A stretch of DNA of 64,000 bases from Planctomycetota bacterium (GTDB lineage: Bacteria > Planctomycetota > SZUA-567 > H5-PLA8). The stretch lies in NCBI GenBank assembly GCA_027493525.1, contig JAOSKN010000003.1, positions 682,001-746,000 of the forward strand, given 5' to 3'. Below, one piece after another: positions 1 through 8,614 of the stretch. The notes beneath the pieces are model-generated. The model had not been told where the DNA came from. It saw nothing but the letters and a program-made list of their open reading frames with translations, and searched no databases. Position numbers and translations under genes: made by a program. Within the stretch, counting starts at the first letter, position 1, and every line of letters starts with the position of its first letter.

Positions 1-618
1 ATGGCACCAGGGCTCGCCGCCGGCCCGGGTTACGAGCGGTTTGAGGTAGACAGGAAGCCAGGCGGCGCACGGGTCGTGGAATCCGGCGGCCGCCGCAGGC
101 TCCTTGAGCGCGCGCGCCAGTTCGCGCGCGACCAGCGGCGCCAGGGAGCGTGCGCGTTCCCCCAGATTCGCGGCGAGCCAGCAGCCGGCGTAGCGGAGCT
201 GCAGATCGGGGTCGGCGAGGAGGCTCGGCAGAACCGGGAGCGCGCGGGTTCCCGCGGTCTCGAGGACGGCCAGGGCGGCAACGCGCGGCCCTTCGTCGGG
301 GGCGCGGAGCGCGGCGGCCCATTCATCGAGGCAGCGTCCGCTCACCTGCGGCCCGCGAAGGATCTCATCCATCCGGCAGGCGGTTTCCAGGTCGGGGGCG
401 CCGGCGCGGCGCCGGCGCAGCCAGTCCCAGGCGTCAGGTCCGGCGACGACGAGCGCCTCCATAGCCGCGGTGCGGGTATCGAAATCGGGGTGGTTGAGGT
501 TCAGGAGTTGAGCTTCGAGCGCGGAGCGGGCGGGATCCTCTTGAGCTACGCAGGCAGGGCCGGCGGCGAGGAGGGCGGCCAGGAGCGCCGTGCGGCAGCA
601 AGTTCGAGCCAGGGCCAT
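1..618 (-). CDS. Secreted HEAT-repeat-like protein, C-terminus outside window
   Basis: The minus strand is open from ATG 618 to the window edge (206 codons, no stop), so this is the N-terminal part of a longer gene. The first 27 or so residues read as a Sec signal peptide (basic MALARTCCR, then ALLAALLAAGPACVAQ). What follows is a series of short amphipathic helix pairs such as FDTRTAAMEALVVAG, EGPRVAALAVLETAG and PDLQLRYAGCWLAANLG, which resemble HEAT repeats and suggest a periplasmic or surface scaffold rather than an enzyme. A G-rich Shine-Dalgarno (AAGGGGG) sits just before the ATG and an extended -10 element lies 40-50 bases upstream. The function is unknown; the HEAT assignment is from pattern only. 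Confidence 0.7.
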   Translation of the reverse strand, partial: MALARTCCRTALLAALLAAGPACVAQEDPARSALEAQLLNLNHPDFDTRTAAMEALVVAGPDAWDWLRRRRAGAPDLETACRMDEILRGPQVSGRCLDEWAAALRAPDEGPRVAALAVLETAGTRALPVLPSLLADPDLQLRYAGCWLAANLGERARSLAPLVARELARALKEPAAAAGFHDPCAAWLPVYLKPLVTRAGGEPWCH

Positions 619-661
619 GGTGCGCCCCCTTTCACCCCGTCCCCTCCATGTACTCTCGGTA

Positions 662-670
662 AATATACCA
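662..670 (-). promoter_or_regulatory. Extended -10 promoter candidate for the HEAT-like gene
   Basis: Read on the minus strand this is TG-G-TATATT, an extended -10 with five of six matches in the hexamer, inside an AT-rich island that contrasts with the GC-rich surroundings. It would start transcription near 655, giving an untranslated leader of about 37 bases before the ATG at 618. No good -35 box is present at 17 bases, as expected for an extended -10. The rest of the 619-877 gap holds nothing else I recognise. Confidence 0.4.
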
Positions 671-877
671 TGTGAGATAGATAAAATTCTTGCGATGTGC
701 GCAAATTTCTTTAGAGAATATAGGTCCAATTCCTTTGTTCATTAGGGGGATGCAGGCTTTCATGCTGGCCTTAATAGGTATGCCGCGTCGGCCTGGACCT
801 CGGCTGGGAGGGGCAGGCGGCAGCGACTATACTCCCCGTATCCGTGTACGCCGTGCCGCCAGGCTTCAGGAGCATCG

Positions 878-1531
878 ATGCCCACCGCCGCCCGCAACGT
901 CTACATCGCCCGCCATGGCAATCGGATCGACTTCGTGGATAAGACCTGGAAGGCGAGCGCGGCGCGCCCGCGCGACCCGCACCTGTCCCCCGATGGCGTG
1001 GAGCAGGCGCGGAAGCTCGGGCGGCGGCTGAAGGGCGCGGGGATCCGGCACCTGTTCTGTTCGCCCTTTTACCGCTGCGTCGAGACGGCCTTTCACGTGG
1101 CCGAGGCGCTGGACCTGCCGATCCGGATCGAACACGGGGCATGCGAGTGGCTGAAGCCGGAGTGGTTTCCCGAGATGCCGGACTTCCTGCCCCCGGAGGT
1201 GCTGGCGCGGACGTTCCCGCGCGTGGACACGGGATACCGCTCGCTGATCCGCCCCGAGTACCCGGAGCACGACGAACGAACCCAGACCTGGCCGCGCTGT
1301 GCGCAAACGATCCGCGCCTTGCTGGCGTCCTGCGCGGGCGACTTGCTGGTGATCGGGCACGGCGCGAGCTTCAACGGGCTGGCGTACGGGCTGCTGGAAG
1401 GCGAGCCCGAACTGCACGGCGGGCTGACGGCGCTGGCGCATCTGGCGCAGCGGGAGGCGGGGTGGGAACTGCTCCTCGCGGGCTGCCAGGCGCACCTGGA
1501 GGACGCGGAAGGCGAGTTGCGGTTCAACTGA
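878..1531 (+). CDS. Histidine phosphatase superfamily protein (phosphoglycerate mutase-like)
   Basis: 217 residues, the usual size for a single-domain histidine phosphatase. The phospho-acceptor motif is near the N-terminus (YIARHGN, His about residue 13), followed by LSPDGVEQARKLGRRL, the second arginine region (CSPFYRCVETA), a CEWL acid motif and the second catalytic histidine in VIGHGASFNG near residue 160. All residues expected for phosphoryl transfer through phosphohistidine are present. There is no signal peptide, so it should be cytoplasmic. The CEWL-type acid motif and spacing recall the eukaryotic-like UBASH3/PGAM branch rather than glycolytic GpmA. The substrate cannot be read from sequence. 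The gene stands alone. Confidence 0.85.
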   Translation: MPTAARNVYIARHGNRIDFVDKTWKASAARPRDPHLSPDGVEQARKLGRRLKGAGIRHLFCSPFYRCVETAFHVAEALDLPIRIEHGACEWLKPEWFPEMPDFLPPEVLARTFPRVDTGYRSLIRPEYPEHDERTQTWPRCAQTIRALLASCAGDLLVIGHGASFNGLAYGLLEGEPELHGGLTALAHLAQREAGWELLLAGCQAHLEDAEGELRFN

Positions 1532-1608
1532 GGCAAGGACTCCGATTGCGGACCGGGGGTTCCGGTTAAGGTAGAGCCCTTCCTTTCCCCCTTAAAGGAG
1601 CGGATTCG

Positions 1609-2196
1609 ATGCGCGCTTCATTCGTACTCGCGTTGTCTCTCGCACTGGCGCTGGGAGGCCGGACCTTGGCGGAAGACGCCGCGCCAGGGATGGATGAAGC
1701 CGGCATGAAGCTATGGCAGGAGAAGACCACGCCCGGTCCGGAGCACGAGGCCCTGATGAAGCTGGCCGGGGAGTACGAGGTGGCCTCCAAGATGTTCATG
1801 GCGCCGGAGCAGCCTCCGCAGGAAGGCAAAGGCGCGGCCACTTTCACGCCGGTGCTGGGCGGCCGGTTCCTCAAGCAGGAGTACAAGGGCGAGATGATGG
1901 GGCAGCCGTTCGACGGGCTGGGTTTCGACGGCTACGACAAGATCAAGAAGGAGTACGTGACGGTCTGGTTCGACAGCATGGGCACCTGGCCGACGCTCTT
2001 CCGGGGCAAGGTGCAGGAAGAAGGGAAGAGCTTCGAGTTTCACGCGACCTGCCCCTGCCCAATCACGAACGAGGAGATCAAGTTCCGCGCCGTGCATGCG
2101 ACGGTGAGCGCGGACTCGTTCATTTTCACGATGTACGAGACGCGCGGTGGGAAGGAAAACAAGATGATGGAGCTGACCTACACGCGCAAGAAGTAG
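1609..2196 (+). CDS. DUF1579 family secreted protein
   Basis: 195 residues with a clear signal peptide (MRASFVLALSLALALGG, cleavage near TLAED). The mature part carries the features of DUF1579: an opening helix (PGPEHEALMKLAGEYEV), ATFTPVLGGRFLKQEYKG, GLGFDGYDKIKKEYVTVW and DSMGTWPTLFRGK. The family is common in Planctomycetes and Acidobacteria, is predicted to form a small beta-barrel, and has no known activity. A strong Shine-Dalgarno (AAAGGAG) lies upstream of the ATG. The CocE-type hydrolase gene starts 31 bases after the stop on the same strand, so the two are probably co-transcribed, with no evident functional link. Confidence 0.85.
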   Translation: MRASFVLALSLALALGGRTLAEDAAPGMDEAGMKLWQEKTTPGPEHEALMKLAGEYEVASKMFMAPEQPPQEGKGAATFTPVLGGRFLKQEYKGEMMGQPFDGLGFDGYDKIKKEYVTVWFDSMGTWPTLFRGKVQEEGKSFEFHATCPCPITNEEIKFRAVHATVSADSFIFTMYETRGGKENKMMELTYTRKK

Positions 2197-2227
2197 CCCG
2201 GAGCATCGGCGCCGCGGAGGGACGGGC

Positions 2228-3693
2228 GTGAATTCTCCGTTCGAACGCTATCCGGAGCAGCTCTACGTTCCGATGAGCGACGGGGGCGGCTGTCCGTACA
2301 TCGCTACTCCACCGGCGCCGCCGCCGCGCCGGCGGTGGTCACGATGACGCCGTACCGTAAGGAGGGGCAGCTCCGCGGCGGCTGGAACCTGGCCGAGCGG
2401 GGCTATCACTACTTTATCGCGGACGTGCGGGGCTTTGGCGGCTCGCGCGGCCCCTACGGCGGCGTGCTCTCGGCGCGCGAGATCCAGGACTATGCTGAGC
2501 TGATCGAGTGGCTGGCGCGGCAGCCGTTTTGCAGCGGCAAGGTCGGCACGGTCGGGGGTTCGTACACGGGCGCCAACCAGATGCTGGCCGCCGCGCGGCA
2601 TCCGCAGGGGCTCGCCTGCATCGCGCCCACGGTCGGGCCGGTGGATTTTTACCGGGACTGGAACTGGCGCGGCGGGATCCTCACCTTCGGCATCTGGGGC
2701 TCGAACTTCTTCCGCTCGGGGCAGGACGCGACCTTCCGCGAAGGCTTGCGCTTCTACTATCAGGATCTGCTGCCCAACCGGCTGGACAACGCCGACTATC
2801 GCCTGCGTTCGGCCGAGTACGTGCTTCCCAAAATCGAGGTTCCCGCGCTCTTCAGCGGCGGCTGGGACGACTATTTCCTGCGCGGCACGATCCGCGGGTA
2901 CCTGCACGTGCGCTCGCCCCGGCGGCTGGTCGTCGGCCCCTGGGGGCACGGCGGGGTCGCGAACGAGGACGAGACCCATCGCTGGCTCGACTACTGGCTG
3001 AAAGGGGAGGGGACGAACCCGACCGCCGGCGCGAAGGTGCGGCTCTTCCGAACCGGGAGCGAGGATTGGATCGAGCGCGAGGACTGGTTCGACTTCAAGC
3101 GCGCGACGTGGCGGGAGTGGAAGTCCCTGGCGGCCCCCGCGGAGGTCTACGCGCCGCCCAATCTGGGCGGGATCGCGCCGCCGCAGAACGCCCGGACCAA
3201 GTTCGATCCGACCTCGGGGTTCGGGCACTGGCCCGAATTGTTCACGGCAGACGGCGCGCCCTTCGAAACCGTCTCGGACCTCGACGGGCAGCCGGGGCTG
3301 GAGGCGTGGGTCGAAGCCGGCCCTTGCGGCGACTTCGAGTTCCCCGCGCGGCTCTCGGTGCTGAAGCCCGACGGGAGTTGCGTGCAGTTGAGCGAGGGGC
3401 GCCTGCTGGCCTCGCGCCGGGCGCTCGACCTCGAACGGAGCTTCACCAACGCCGAGGGCTACCCGATCGCGCCGTGGCACACCCACGACCGTGTCGAGAA
3501 GCCCGAGCCCGCCGGATTCACGCGCCTTAACCTGGAGCTTAGTCCGCTCTGCCATCGCTTCTCCCCAGGGGACCGTTTGCGGCTTGGGGTCACCCTGATT
3601 CGCGCCGACGAGGTGGCCGAGCCCGCCTGGGCGCGGCTGGGTCCGCAGACTCGGGTCCTGCTGCCGCAGACGACGGGGATTGGCGGGGCGTAA
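2228..3693 (+). CDS. CocE/NonD (X-Pro dipeptidyl-peptidase S15) family hydrolase, frameshifted in this sequence
   Basis: Alpha/beta hydrolase of the CocE family. The nucleophile is in GTVGGSYTGANQ, the acid in GGWDDYFLRG and the histidine in GPWGHGG, followed by the jelly-roll C-terminal domain. The long frame opens only at 2335 and lacks the family's first strands. These are found in another frame from GTG 2228, which has GGAGG seven bases upstream: YPEQLYVPMSDG, joined to RLSVHRYSTGAAAAPAVV in the main frame. The switch falls exactly at the run of five G at 2282-2286. One more G restores VPMSDGGRLSVHRYSTG, the normal family N-terminus. I read this as one gene with a single-base deletion, most likely a sequencing error. 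It is probably a cytoplasmic peptidase or esterase. It converges on the diguanylate cyclase 8 bases away. Confidence 0.8.
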
Positions 3694-3701
3694 GGGCCGG
3701 T

Positions 3702-5272
3702 TCAGGCGCGCGCGCCGGCTTCCTGCTTCCGGGCCAGCGGGTCGGGGAGTTCGCGGGACCAGCGGGTGACGCGGTTGCGCCCCCGGACTTGCTGGCGTAG
3801 AGCGCGCGGTCGGCGCGGGAGATGAGTTCCTCGCCGGTGAGGCCCGCGCGGTGCGGCGCGAGGCCCAGGCTGACGGTGACGGGGATGGGTTGTCCATTTT
3901 CGCCGTGCAGGACGGCGCGCTCGACGGCCGCGCGGAGGCGCTCGGCGGTCTGCTCCGCGGCCTCGGCGGAAGCCCCCGGCATCAGCAGCGCCAGTTCCTC
4001 GCCGCCGTAGCGGAAGGCCAGATCCCCGCTGCGCAGCGCGTCCTGGAGTACGCGCGCGACGCCCTTCAGCACCAAGTCGCCGCTCAGGTGCCCGTGCGTG
4101 TCGTTGACCTTCTTGAAATGGTCGATGTCGAGGAGCACGAGCGCGAAGGCGCGCCCGCTGGCGGCGGCCTCGGCGCGCAGGATTTCCAGCGTGGCCAGGA
4201 AGTGGCGCTTGATGAAAAGCCCGGTGAGCTGGTCGGTGATCGCGGCGCGGTCGTCCTCGTCCTTTTTCAAGGCCAGCGCGATGTGCTTGGCCGACTCGCT
4301 GAGGAGTTCTTCGAGCGCCTCGGCGGCGGGGTCGTCGAAGCCGTCCTCGGCCAGGCGCCGGATGCGCAGGACGCCGACGGGGCGCTGGTCGGCGATGAGC
4401 GGGACGCAGAGCATCACCGGGTGCTCCCCGGCGGCGCGCACGCCGCCGGCCAGCTCGCGCTGCCGGAGCGTGCGGCCCTGTTCGAGCGCCTTCGCGGCGT
4501 GGCGGCAGGCCGGGACGCCGAAGTCCAGGGCGGCCAACGCGGCCTGCAGGATTTCTTCGGGTTTCTGGCGGGCCATGCGCCCTTCGTGCGCGGCCAGGGT
4601 GCGGTGAAGTTGCGCGACGCCCAACGCGGTTTCGCCCAGGGCCAGCTTGCCCTCGACGAAGAACTTGCAGCCCTCCCAGGCCATCGTCGCCTCCAGCACG
4701 TCCGGCCCCGAAGGCTCGAGGGCCTCGAGCGCCTCGCCGAGCCGCTCGACGGCGAAGGCCGCGAAGACCTCCGCGTCGGCGCGGGTGGAGAGGTACGCGG
4801 CGGGCTGGACCTTCAGCGCGCCCTCGCGCTGCGCGGCGAAGAGCGTGACTTCGTAGGCCTCGAAGAGTTCGCCGACCAGGGTCAGGATGCGGTGCAGGCG
4901 GTCGCGGCGCTCGGGAATCGACGTGGTGCGGTGGATCTCGCGCATCAGGGCCAGGCCCTCGGCCTGGGCGCGCATGCGGCGGGCCTGCCGGAGCGCCAGA
5001 TCGCGCTCGGCCTCGGCGCGCGCGGCCTTGGCCTGGGCCTCCCGGGTCGCGCGGCGCAGGCGCGCGCACTCGAAGCTCGCCAGCAGAATCCCCAGGCCCG
5101 CGCCCGTCACCAGCACGCTCACCGGGAGCGGCACCGCGCCCAGCGGCCCCTGCGGCACGTTCCCGAAGCCCAGCGCGTGCGCCAGCGAGACGCCGCCGCA
5201 GGCGAGCAGCAGCAGCCCGGCCAGGTACGGCGCGGCGGCCTCGGCGAGGCGGAGGGGGGAGATGCGGGTCAC
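3702..5272 (-). CDS. Membrane-anchored GAF-GGDEF diguanylate cyclase, C-terminus frameshifted
   Basis: Predicted to make cyclic di-GMP. From the probable GTG start at 5272 (VTRISPLRL), two membrane segments (AAPYLAGLLLLACGG and VSVLVTGAGLGILLASF) are followed by an Ala/Arg/Glu coiled coil, a GAF-like sensor and a GGDEF domain with the signature RYGGEEL. An RSGD inhibitory site lies five residues before it, so product inhibition is expected. After ALYASKSGG the frame runs into low-complexity residues; the neighbouring frame instead gives RNRVTRWSRELPDPLARK and a stop at 3702, as GGDEF domains normally end (compare ALYAAKHGGRNRVE in the GGDEF-PilZ protein of this window). The break is at 3780-3784, five G on the coding strand where six are needed. 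Active enzyme likely. Confidence 0.85.
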
Positions 5273-5294
5273 TTGAACATGCCGCCCGGGTGAA

Positions 5295-5350
5295 ATTCCA
5301 AACGGCAAGAACCAAGATCCAAACAAACAGCAAGGACCAAACTGCAATGC
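5295..5350 (+). repeat. Periodic CCAAA-word intergenic repeat
   Basis: About 55 bases built from repeated short words of the form CCAAAC, GCAAGAA, CCAAGAT, CCAAAC, GCAAGGA, CCAAACTGCAA, spaced seven to nine bases. It is strongly biased to A and C on the plus strand and unlike the GC-rich genes on either side. It fills the gap between the ComEA-like stop and the diguanylate cyclase start. No reading frame of merit crosses it. Confidence 0.6.
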
Positions 5351-5392
5351 TCCGCATTCAAGATCATGGACGTTGAATCATTGCTGCCTGGT

Positions 5393-5410
5393 GAAAGGTT
5401 CTTACCTTTC
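5393..5410. repeat. Small perfect hairpin
   Basis: GAAAGGT, four-base loop TCTT, ACCTTTC: a seven-base-pair perfect stem next to the CTCTGTGGTTAA repeat and downstream of the ComEA-like gene on the minus strand. It has no T tract, so it is a weak terminator at best. Confidence 0.4.
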
Positions 5411-5414
5411 CCAT

Positions 5415-5427
5415 CTCTGTGGTTAAT
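5415..5427 (-). repeat. Single-unit copy of the CCACGGAG post-stop repeat
   Basis: Minus strand reads ATTAACCACAGAG, 14 bases beyond the stop codon of the ComEA-like gene and in the same orientation. It is the shortest copy of the family and is recognised mainly by its AACCAC(A/G)GAG opening and its position. Confidence 0.5.
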
Positions 5428-5441
5428 TGAATATGCCCAGG

Positions 5442-5906
5442 TCAGGGCGCCTCCGCTTCGACCAGCGGAAGGAGCTGCTCCACGCGGGCGCGCGAGATGC
5501 CGGGTACTTGGGCGAGGTCCCATGGCGTGCGGTACGGTCCCAGTTGTTCGCGATGCCTGACGATCCGCTCGGCCAGCACCGTCCCGATCCCCGGGAGCAG
5601 GCGCAGTTGCCCGGCCGTCGCGCGATTCAGGTCCAGCTTCGCGCCGCCGGTAGTCGATGTGCCCGGTGAGGCGTGAAGGGGCCGGATCGCGAAGGTCGAT
5701 TCCCCCGCGGTGGATTCGAAGGCCGCGCGCGCGCCAAAGAGGCCGACCGGCAGAAGCAGCGCCACGATCACCCACGCGGCCAGTTCTCCCCGCGAAAGGC
5801 TCCACGGATCGACTTCAAGGTCTCGTTTCTTTGCATCGTGCAGATGGGCGGCGGACTTTAGGGGAAGCATAGGATTCTCGAACGCTTCACGAGCATCATT
5901 ATCCAT
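5442..5906 (-). CDS. ComEA-like helix-hairpin-helix DNA-binding protein
   Basis: 154 residues. One membrane segment (AAWVIVALLLPVGLFGARAAF, about 42-62) is followed by a linker and two helix-hairpin-helix motifs: KLDLNRATAGQLRLLPGIG and PWDLAQVPGISRARVEQLLP. This is the ComEA layout, in which the protein sits on the outer face of the inner membrane and binds DNA during uptake. A ComEA and a DprA in one window suggest natural competence, though these small HhH proteins are widespread and may have other roles. The start could also be the ATG at 5870 (MLPLKSAAH). It is divergent from priA. Confidence 0.85.
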   Translation of the reverse strand: MDNDAREAFENPMLPLKSAAHLHDAKKRDLEVDPWSLSRGELAAWVIVALLLPVGLFGARAAFESTAGESTFAIRPLHASPGTSTTGGAKLDLNRATAGQLRLLPGIGTVLAERIVRHREQLGPYRTPWDLAQVPGISRARVEQLLPLVEAEAP

Positions 5907-6034
5907 ATACTATCAGGGACTTGGATGAACGCTAAACGGCAAATCAGGGCAGACTTGGAAACGACGCATTTTGGACGGGCTCCCGCCAAGGGCTTCCGCT
6001 TGGGGAAGCTTTCGGAGCGAAGTAGGATGCCGAC

Positions 6035-8404
6035 ATGGCCCGCCGCCGCGAATCGCCCGCCCCCGATCTCTTCAGCAGCCTGGAGCCGCCCGCTCCGGCG
6101 GCACAGCCGGCCCGCCAGGAGCCGTTGCCGGCGGATCTGCGGCTCGCGGAGGTCGCCGTGGAATCCGGCGCGCGGGGAACGTTCACCTACCGCATGGACG
6201 CCGCGCTGGCGGCGCAGCTCGTTCCAGGCGCGCGGGTTCGCGTGCCGTTCGGCCCGCGGGAGGTGTACGGCTATTACCTGGGCCCGCGCAGCGCCTCGGA
6301 TTTCGCGCGAGAAGGCTTCGACCTGGCGCGCCTGAAGTTCATCCGCGCGCGGGTGGATGCGGTGGACGCGCGCGAGACGGCTCCGCTCCTGACGCCGGAA
6401 CTGCTCGAGTTGGCGCGCTGGATCGCGCGGCGCTACGCCTGCACGCCGGGCGGGGTGCTCGCGGCGATGCTCCCCGCCGGGGTGAAGCGCTTCGCCAGGG
6501 CGCGGCGCGAGACCTTCGTGCGCGTGAAGGCGCTTCCCGAACCGGATTCCGAGGACGCGCGAAAGCTCGCCAAGCGCGCGCCGAAGCAGGCGGCGCTGCT
6601 CAACGCGCTGCGCGGGCTGGAAGGTCCGCTGGCGGCCTCGGCGCTGCTGTCCAAAGTTCACGGAACGCGCGCGAGCCTCAACGCGCTGGCCGCGCGCGAC
6701 TGGGTGGAATTGATCGAGGCCGACCCGGAGAGCCTGGGCGCGGCGTTCACCGGCGGGGAGGCCGATGCGCCGGCGCCGTTGGAGCTGACGGCGCCGCAGC
6801 AGGCGGCGCTGGCGGCCGTCGAGGGCGGGCTGTCCGCGCGCGCGCACAAGGTCTACTTGCTCGAAGGCGTCACCGGGAGCGGCAAGACGGAGGTCTACCT
6901 GCGCGCGCTCCAGGCCGCGCGCCGGCAGGGCCGGCAGGGGATCGTGCTGGTCCCGGAGATCGCGCTGACGCCGCAGACGGCGCACCGCTTCGAGAGCCGG
7001 CTGGGTCGCGCGCGCGTGGCGGTGCTCCATTCGCACCTGACCGAGGGCGAGCGCGCGGAGGCCTGGCGCGCGGCGCGGGCGGGTGAGATCGACGCGGTGG
7101 TCGGCGCGCGCTCGGCGCTCTTCGCGCCGCTCCCGAACCTCGGCTGCATCGTCGTGGACGAGGAGCACGAAGGCTCGTTCAAACAGGACTCCGCGCCGCG
7201 CTACCACGCCCGGGAGGCGGCCGTCGAGCGCGGCCGGCTGGCCGGCGCGGTCGTGATCCTGGGCTCGGCGACGCCCTCGCTGGAATCCGTCCACGCGGCC
7301 GCCCAGGGCCGCTATGCGCGGCTCGTGCTGCCCGGGCGCGTGCTGGGCTACGCGCTGCCCGGCGTCCGGGTGGTGGACATGCGGCGGGAGAACGCCGAGA
7401 CGAAGCGCTTCAACTACCTCTCGCGGGCGCTCTCCGAGGCGCTGCGCGAGACGTTCGAGCGGCGCGAGCAGTCGATCCTGTTCCTCAACCGCCGCGGTTT
7501 CGCGACCGTCGTGACCTGCGCACGTTGCGGATACACGGAGACCTGCGCGCGCTGCGACGTCACGCTGATCGAACACAAGAAAAAGCGCGCGCTGCAATGC
7601 CATTACTGCGGCTTCGAGCGCCCGGTCCCCACGAACTGCCGCGACTGCGGCGCGCCGAATCCGAAGTTCTGGGGGCTGGGCACCGAACGAGTCGAGGAGG
7701 AAGTCCGGCGCATCTTCCCCGCGGCGCGCCTGGCGCGGATGGATAGCGATACGATGAACCGGCGTGAGGCCTACGTGAAAACGCTGGGCGCCTTTCGCGC
7801 CGGACAACTCGACGTGCTGGTCGGCACGCAGATGATCGCGAAGGGGCTCGATTTCCCGAACGTCACGCTCGTCGGGATCGTGCTCGCCGACACCGCCCTG
7901 CACATGCCCGACTTCCGTTCGCGCGAGCGGACCTTCCAATTGATCGAGCAGGTCGCCGGGCGCGCGGGGCGCGGCGCCAAGGGCGGGCGCGTGATCGTCC
8001 AGACGCATCTGCCACAGGATCCGGCCATCCGGCACGCCGCCGAGCACGACTTTGAGGGCTTCTGCGCGGAAGAACTGCCCGTGCGGCGGACCTTCGGCTA
8101 TCCGCCCTATACGGTCCTCGCGCGCGTGCTGGTGCGCGGGAAGGATAAGGACCGCGCGCGGGAAGCCGCGCGGGAAGCCGCGGACGCGCTCAAGGCCGAA
8201 GCCGCTCCGCGCGGCGTGCAGGTCCTTGGCCCATCGGCGGCGCCCCTGGCCATGCTCGACCGCCTGCATCGTTTTCATTTGATGTTAAAAGCGCCGGGCG
8301 CCGAGGCGCTCGCGGAGATCTTTGCCGGCCCGGCGAGGGTTGCGCTCGACAAGCTCAAAGGCGCGGAGGCGCAGGTGGACGTAGACCCGCTCTCGATGCT
8401 GTGA
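6035..8404 (+). CDS. priA: Primosomal protein N' (PriA), replication restart helicase
   Basis: 789 residues, the usual PriA length. PriA recognises stalled replication forks and reloads the replisome. Visible parts are the N-terminal DNA-binding domain (FTYRMDAALAAQLVPGARVRV), Walker A in LEGVTGSGKTEVYL near 280, the DEEH box (IVVDEEHEGSFKQD), and the zinc-binding insert with eight cysteines as four CxxC pairs (CARC, CARC, CHYC, CRDC, about 490-535). Helicase motifs follow: GTERVEEEVRRIFP, VGTQMIAKGLDFPNV and QVAGRAGRG. All catalytic and metal residues are intact. A 30-residue proline/alanine-rich leader precedes the domain. A CCACGGAG repeat begins 10 bases after the stop. Confidence 0.97.
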   Translation: MARRRESPAPDLFSSLEPPAPAAQPARQEPLPADLRLAEVAVESGARGTFTYRMDAALAAQLVPGARVRVPFGPREVYGYYLGPRSASDFAREGFDLARLKFIRARVDAVDARETAPLLTPELLELARWIARRYACTPGGVLAAMLPAGVKRFARARRETFVRVKALPEPDSEDARKLAKRAPKQAALLNALRGLEGPLAASALLSKVHGTRASLNALAARDWVELIEADPESLGAAFTGGEADAPAPLELTAPQQAALAAVEGGLSARAHKVYLLEGVTGSGKTEVYLRALQAARRQGRQGIVLVPEIALTPQTAHRFESRLGRARVAVLHSHLTEGERAEAWRAARAGEIDAVVGARSALFAPLPNLGCIVVDEEHEGSFKQDSAPRYHAREAAVERGRLAGAVVILGSATPSLESVHAAAQGRYARLVLPGRVLGYALPGVRVVDMRRENAETKRFNYLSRALSEALRETFERREQSILFLNRRGFATVVTCARCGYTETCARCDVTLIEHKKKRALQCHYCGFERPVPTNCRDCGAPNPKFWGLGTERVEEEVRRIFPAARLARMDSDTMNRREAYVKTLGAFRAGQLDVLVGTQMIAKGLDFPNVTLVGIVLADTALHMPDFRSRERTFQLIEQVAGRAGRGAKGGRVIVQTHLPQDPAIRHAAEHDFEGFCAEELPVRRTFGYPPYTVLARVLVRGKDKDRAREAAREAADALKAEAAPRGVQVLGPSAAPLAMLDRLHRFHLMLKAPGAEALAEIFAGPARVALDKLKGAEAQVDVDPLSML

Positions 8405-8413
8405 GCTACTATT

Positions 8414-8440
8414 CACCACGGAGCACGGAGGGCACGGAGA
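8414..8440 (+). repeat. CCACGGAG post-stop repeat, three units
   Basis: CACCACGGAG, CACGGAGGG, CACGGAGA in direct succession, beginning 10 bases after the priA stop and running in the same direction. The remaining 170 bases to the next gene hold no other feature I recognise. Confidence 0.75.
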
Positions 8441-8614
8441 TTGGCCAGGAAGGGAAGAGGATCTTTCTCTGCGTTCTCGCGCACGATCGTCACGGGCATT
8501 CCTCGGAAAGAATTCCAGCTTGCCCGATCTTTGGAACGTACCTTGCGGTTATCGAAGAATCGTGCAATAGCGCCGGGTGTATTCAGGGCGAACGCCTGGA
8601 TACGGGAGACCTCC

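Noticed and set aside
2228..3693. Programmed -1 frameshifting at GGGGGC as the main explanation
   Set aside because: The same context occurs in four unrelated genes, and two of them also need an opposite shift at A/T runs, which fits sequencing error better. I saw no stimulatory structure.
5858..8278. An 806-codon open frame on the minus strand
   Set aside because: Antisense to priA; it begins inside the gene and has no recognisable domain.
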